DNA from: Nematostella vectensis
Taxonomy: Eukaryota > Cnidaria > Anthozoa > Actiniaria > Edwardsiidae
Assembly (NCBI RefSeq): GCF_932526225.1
Contig: NC_064042.1
Location: 10,864,540-10,928,539 of the forward strand
Reading direction: 5' to 3'
DNA: 64,000 nt
A program made the position numbers and the translations under genes. Every line of letters begins with the position of its first letter. The stretch's first letter is position 1. The notes beneath the pieces are model-generated. The model saw only the letters and a list, made by a program, of their open reading frames with translations. It ran no database searches and had not been told where the DNA came from. This document shows positions 58,788 through 64,000 of this stretch, in pieces.

Positions 58788-60862
58788 TCACTTCATCTTC
58801 GATGGGTCACCAAAAGCCGCTCGTGACGTAGTCATGAATGAGTTGTACTGAGCCTTCAGTTTAGGAGGATCCATCTCAGGTTGGTGACCTGGGAAGGCTG
58901 TGGGTTCACGAGCTATAGAAAAAAAAAAGAAATTTTATTGATTACGAGAATTGACATTATAATGCCTCTCTGTGCTTCTGTCAGTTCAATAGAAGTGTAG
59001 CTAGGAGGGTTGACAGGCCTGTAGACAGTGAGAATAGGGGCAAAGGTCTTTATTTCCCAAGTCTGTAGCTGGCACAGGAGCAGGTAGGGGAATTTAAAAG
59101 GACATGGGACATTTGCATCTGTCCTCTACAACCCCTTCCCCATCACTAGATATACAAGAATGACTGAGTCTAAACAAAATATTATAGCTATATACTACAG
59201 AATGGTGGATAAGTGGTGGATTTTTTTATCCCCCCACTACATATAACCCTGGGTGAGGTCGTTAGGTGCCTGATGAGCTCCCTATCTAAAGACACATAAA
59301 AATCAAGGAAGCTCTTGCATGACAAGGACGGCTTCTTGTCCTTGTCATGCAAGAGCTAACATAATACAATAAAGAGTAGAATAGTATATTTCAGTTTGTT
59401 ATGAAGTTAGGCATTCACTATGTGATAGTCTTAACTAGTCTTAACAAACTAAAGGTGTTTCTTTGTATCCTTCTGGCCCTTCCCTCCCATTAGGGAGCGG
59501 TCATTAAATACTGTGGGGGGGGGGGGGGGGTGTTTTTTTTTGCAAAACCCTGGGCTAAAAAATTTTGGACCCCAAAAATCGTGAACCCTCCCCCCTACCG
59601 GAGGCCCAAAAATTTGCACCCCCCCCGCCACCACCACCACCACAACTTTTTTTTTTATATTAGATAATTATATGTCTTTAAAACCACAGAGACTTGATAT
59701 ACTGAGTGTAACTGAATATAACCTTTATTAAAATATAGATCAGCTAGCATGGCAATTTTGCACTATTTAATTTGAGTGTTAATCTTCACTTTCACTAGTT
59801 TAAGAGTGGCACAAAGATAAACAATACCTGTGTTGCTAGAAAACAACTAATGCGTCGACAATGTTAACAAAGGCATTGAGTCTAGGTTTCGCAACATTTT
59901 AAAGTATTGGTTTTATTTATTGTTAAACTGATTATACGGGCAGCTTTGTCTGTCAACCATGAGAGGGTTTCTCAAAATTTATTTATATTAAAAGACAAGA
60001 TTGGTATCTGAACAATACGGGACTAGCAATACCATAGTAGGAAACATAGTGAAATGCTCAGTATCATATTAAAACCAGATTTAAATTTGGTGACCCCCCT
60101 TTAATGGCAGCCCCCAAAAATGTGACCCCCCTAAATCGGCACCCAGAAAAACATAGACCCCCCTACATATTTGCCAGCATCCCCCAAGTAATAAATGACT
60201 ACTCCCTTATTAAAGTCATATGACCTTAAGAGGAGGGATTTTGGGATTGGGGGGGGGGGGGGGAATAACTGCAATACACTTCTACTTTACTAGCAGGAAA
60301 TCATACAGCAAGAGTTACAAGATACAGTACCTTCCAAGTGTTTTAGAGAGTCGGGTACTCTGTTAACCCCCGGGATAGCGTAACTTTTGAAATGCGTAGT
60401 TGTGAAGTAATGATCGTACTGAAAAAAAAAATAATCAAATTTCAAATATAATATCACTTTGTAAAGATAGGGATAAGAAAACACACTGAGACATTTAAAA
60501 CATTAATAGCTTATTTACTGAAGTACTTTATCGAATTAATATGAAGTCTAATTACACGAAAAGCCAACAATTCGAGAGAGCACAAACTGTAAGTTTACGG
60601 TTTACCATCTAATCACACTAGAATAACAATAATTTACCTGTGATGGAATCGGTTTTGCCTGGCCCAGATTCTTTATATCAAATCTTTGTTCGTTCCAGTT
60701 TCCTATAAGAATTTCATTCGGCAAATAGGAACTTTCAGTATTAGTGCATCGCCAGCCAAACTGTTGGAATTTCTTCTCGTCAGTGTGATCCCAAACTTCG
60801 CCGTGTCCACTTGCACGAAGTTCACTCACAAACGGAAGTTCCCTCGAAGTTGCGTAGGTCAT
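58788..60862 (-). CDS. CFAP68: Cilia and flagella associated protein 68 (C11orf1 homologue)
   Basis: Three exons in phase (60638-60862, 60331-60418, 58788-58912) give 145 aa, against about 150 in human. Recognised by G-H-G-E-V-W...F-Q-Q-F-G-W-R-C-T-N, then G-N-W-N-E-Q-R-F-D, K-P-I-P-S-Q, H-Y-F-T-T-T and R-E-P-T-A-F-P-G-H-Q-P-E-M-D-P-P. CFAP68 is a small microtubule-inner protein of axonemal doublets in motile cilia. It is head-to-head with CFAP91, with an X-box-like site 71 bp upstream of the start. Intron 2 (1.4 kb) carries a 714-bp MITE and a perfect 48-bp hairpin. Confidence 0.93.
59310..59357. repeat. Perfect 20-bp-stem hairpin
   Basis: Two 20-bp arms (59310-59329 and 59338-59357) are exact reverse complements separated by the 8-base loop GGCTTCTT. 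It lies in CFAP68 intron 2. Confidence 0.9.
59493..60206. mobile_element. 714-bp MITE with GGGAG ends and TTA target-site duplication
   Basis: The left end GGGAGCGGTCATTAAATACT and the right end in reverse (GGGAGTAGTCATTTATTACT) match at 16 of 20 positions. TTA flanks both sides (59490-59492, 60207-60209). Subterminal regions on both sides are rich in GGGGGTC / CCAAAAAT repeats; the left one has expanded to G16. There is no coding content. A 3-bp TTA duplication suggests PIF/Harbinger or a related family. Located in CFAP68 intron 2. Confidence 0.78.
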
Positions 60863-60932
60863 CTTAGTAAAATGTTTCGGTGATTATTTCGAACACTAAA
60901 TTATCGCTAAATGGTTTCTTGTTCTTGTCTTT

Positions 60933-60946
60933 GTTGATATGACAAC
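60933..60946 (-). promoter_or_regulatory. X-box-like RFX site near CFAP68
   Basis: GTTGATATGACAAC, an imperfect palindrome with the GTTG-N-ATG-N-CAAC layout of RFX X-boxes, 71 bp upstream of the CFAP68 ATG. Confidence 0.55.
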
Positions 60947-61209
60947 AGAATCAAGCCGAGATTCTCCCCAGTCTTCTCTCGCCAGCGGAGACTGGGCTAC
61001 CAAATTTTCACTGCTTATAATTCAAAATATAATAAATATACATCTTTTTTGCTATAATTACATTCTATGGTACTGGTTAGTCTTCCAAAATTTCAGGTGT
61101 TGCATTTATTTTTTGTTTCAGACACAACAATTTTAATATTAGCTTCAACGGTTGACTATGACCGGTGAGCTCAGAGAGCCTAGGCACTAGGTAAAAGCGT
61201 TTGCTCTCT

Positions 61210-61223
61210 GTCGTCATAGCAAC
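61210..61223 (+). promoter_or_regulatory. X-box-like RFX site near CFAP91
   Basis: GTCGTCATAGCAAC, close to the RFX consensus GTNRCC-AT-RGYAAC with one departure in the left half, 82 bp upstream of the CFAP91 ATG. Confidence 0.62.
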
Positions 61224-61304
61224 CAGAAGAAAAGAGAAGAGAGAGAGGCCATGTTTTCTTGAGAAATAGCGCTAAATTCGTCTTTGTTTCTCCTCTATTT
61301 CATC

Positions 61305-64000
<2,696 letters not shown>

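Larger units (their letters stand above)
60863..61304. promoter_or_regulatory. Bidirectional promoter of CFAP68 and CFAP91
   Basis: 442 bp between two divergent start codons of ciliary genes. No TATA box near either start. Two RFX-type motifs are present, one near each gene. A shared, RFX/FOXJ1-type ciliary promoter is the natural reading (inference from gene identity and motifs). Confidence 0.65.

Overview
The window looks like nuclear DNA from an animal, most likely an anthozoan cnidarian (sea-anemone-like, inferred). Genes are split into many short exons with GT-AG introns. Conserved animal proteins (ORC3, CFAP68, CFAP91) are recognisable by eye. The intergenic DNA and introns are full of small inverted-repeat transposons, tRNA-derived SINEs, a non-LTR fragment, a hAT relic and long G/C homopolymers. 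I assembled gene models by hand from splice sites and reading phase; no search was run.

Layout. (1) 1-19177, minus: one very large gene for a secreted or membrane protein built of tandem Cys-rich ephrin-receptor-like (GCC2/GCC3) modules. It has 26 phase-compatible exons, about 2,355 codons in the window, and its 3' end lies off the left edge. (2) 20743-32086, plus: complete ORC3 in 22 exons (713 aa), with introns that carry a LINE, a SINE, two inverted-repeat elements and a 75-bp satellite. (3) 32.9-36 kb: a diverged segmental duplication. (4) 33842/38505-42562, plus: a large beta-helix-like ectodomain protein with about nine membrane helices. A single in-frame TAG separates it from a further 73 codons that encode another membrane helix. 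(5) 43-50 kb: gene-poor and decayed, with hairpin clusters, a frameshifted Ig-domain exon, a SINE and a hAT transposase relic. (6) 51.4-57.7 kb, plus: two tandem paralogous genes for small secreted proteins whose last exon matches the bacterial Tlde1/DUF2778 (L,D-transpeptidase-like, peptidoglycan-acting) fold, including a His...Ser-x-Gly-Cys motif. This is the most unusual content of the window. (7) 58788-60862, minus: CFAP68, complete in three exons. (8) 61305-64000, plus: the first six exons of CFAP91. The two ciliary genes are head-to-head, 442 bp apart, and each has an RFX/X-box-like site 70-95 bp upstream of its start.

The genes do not form a single pathway. Two groups make sense together. 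CFAP68 and CFAP91 share a probable bidirectional ciliary promoter. The Tlde1-like pair is a recent local duplication that includes promoter, 5' UTR exon and 3' UTR, and is best read as a horizontally acquired, animal-adapted antibacterial enzyme (inference).
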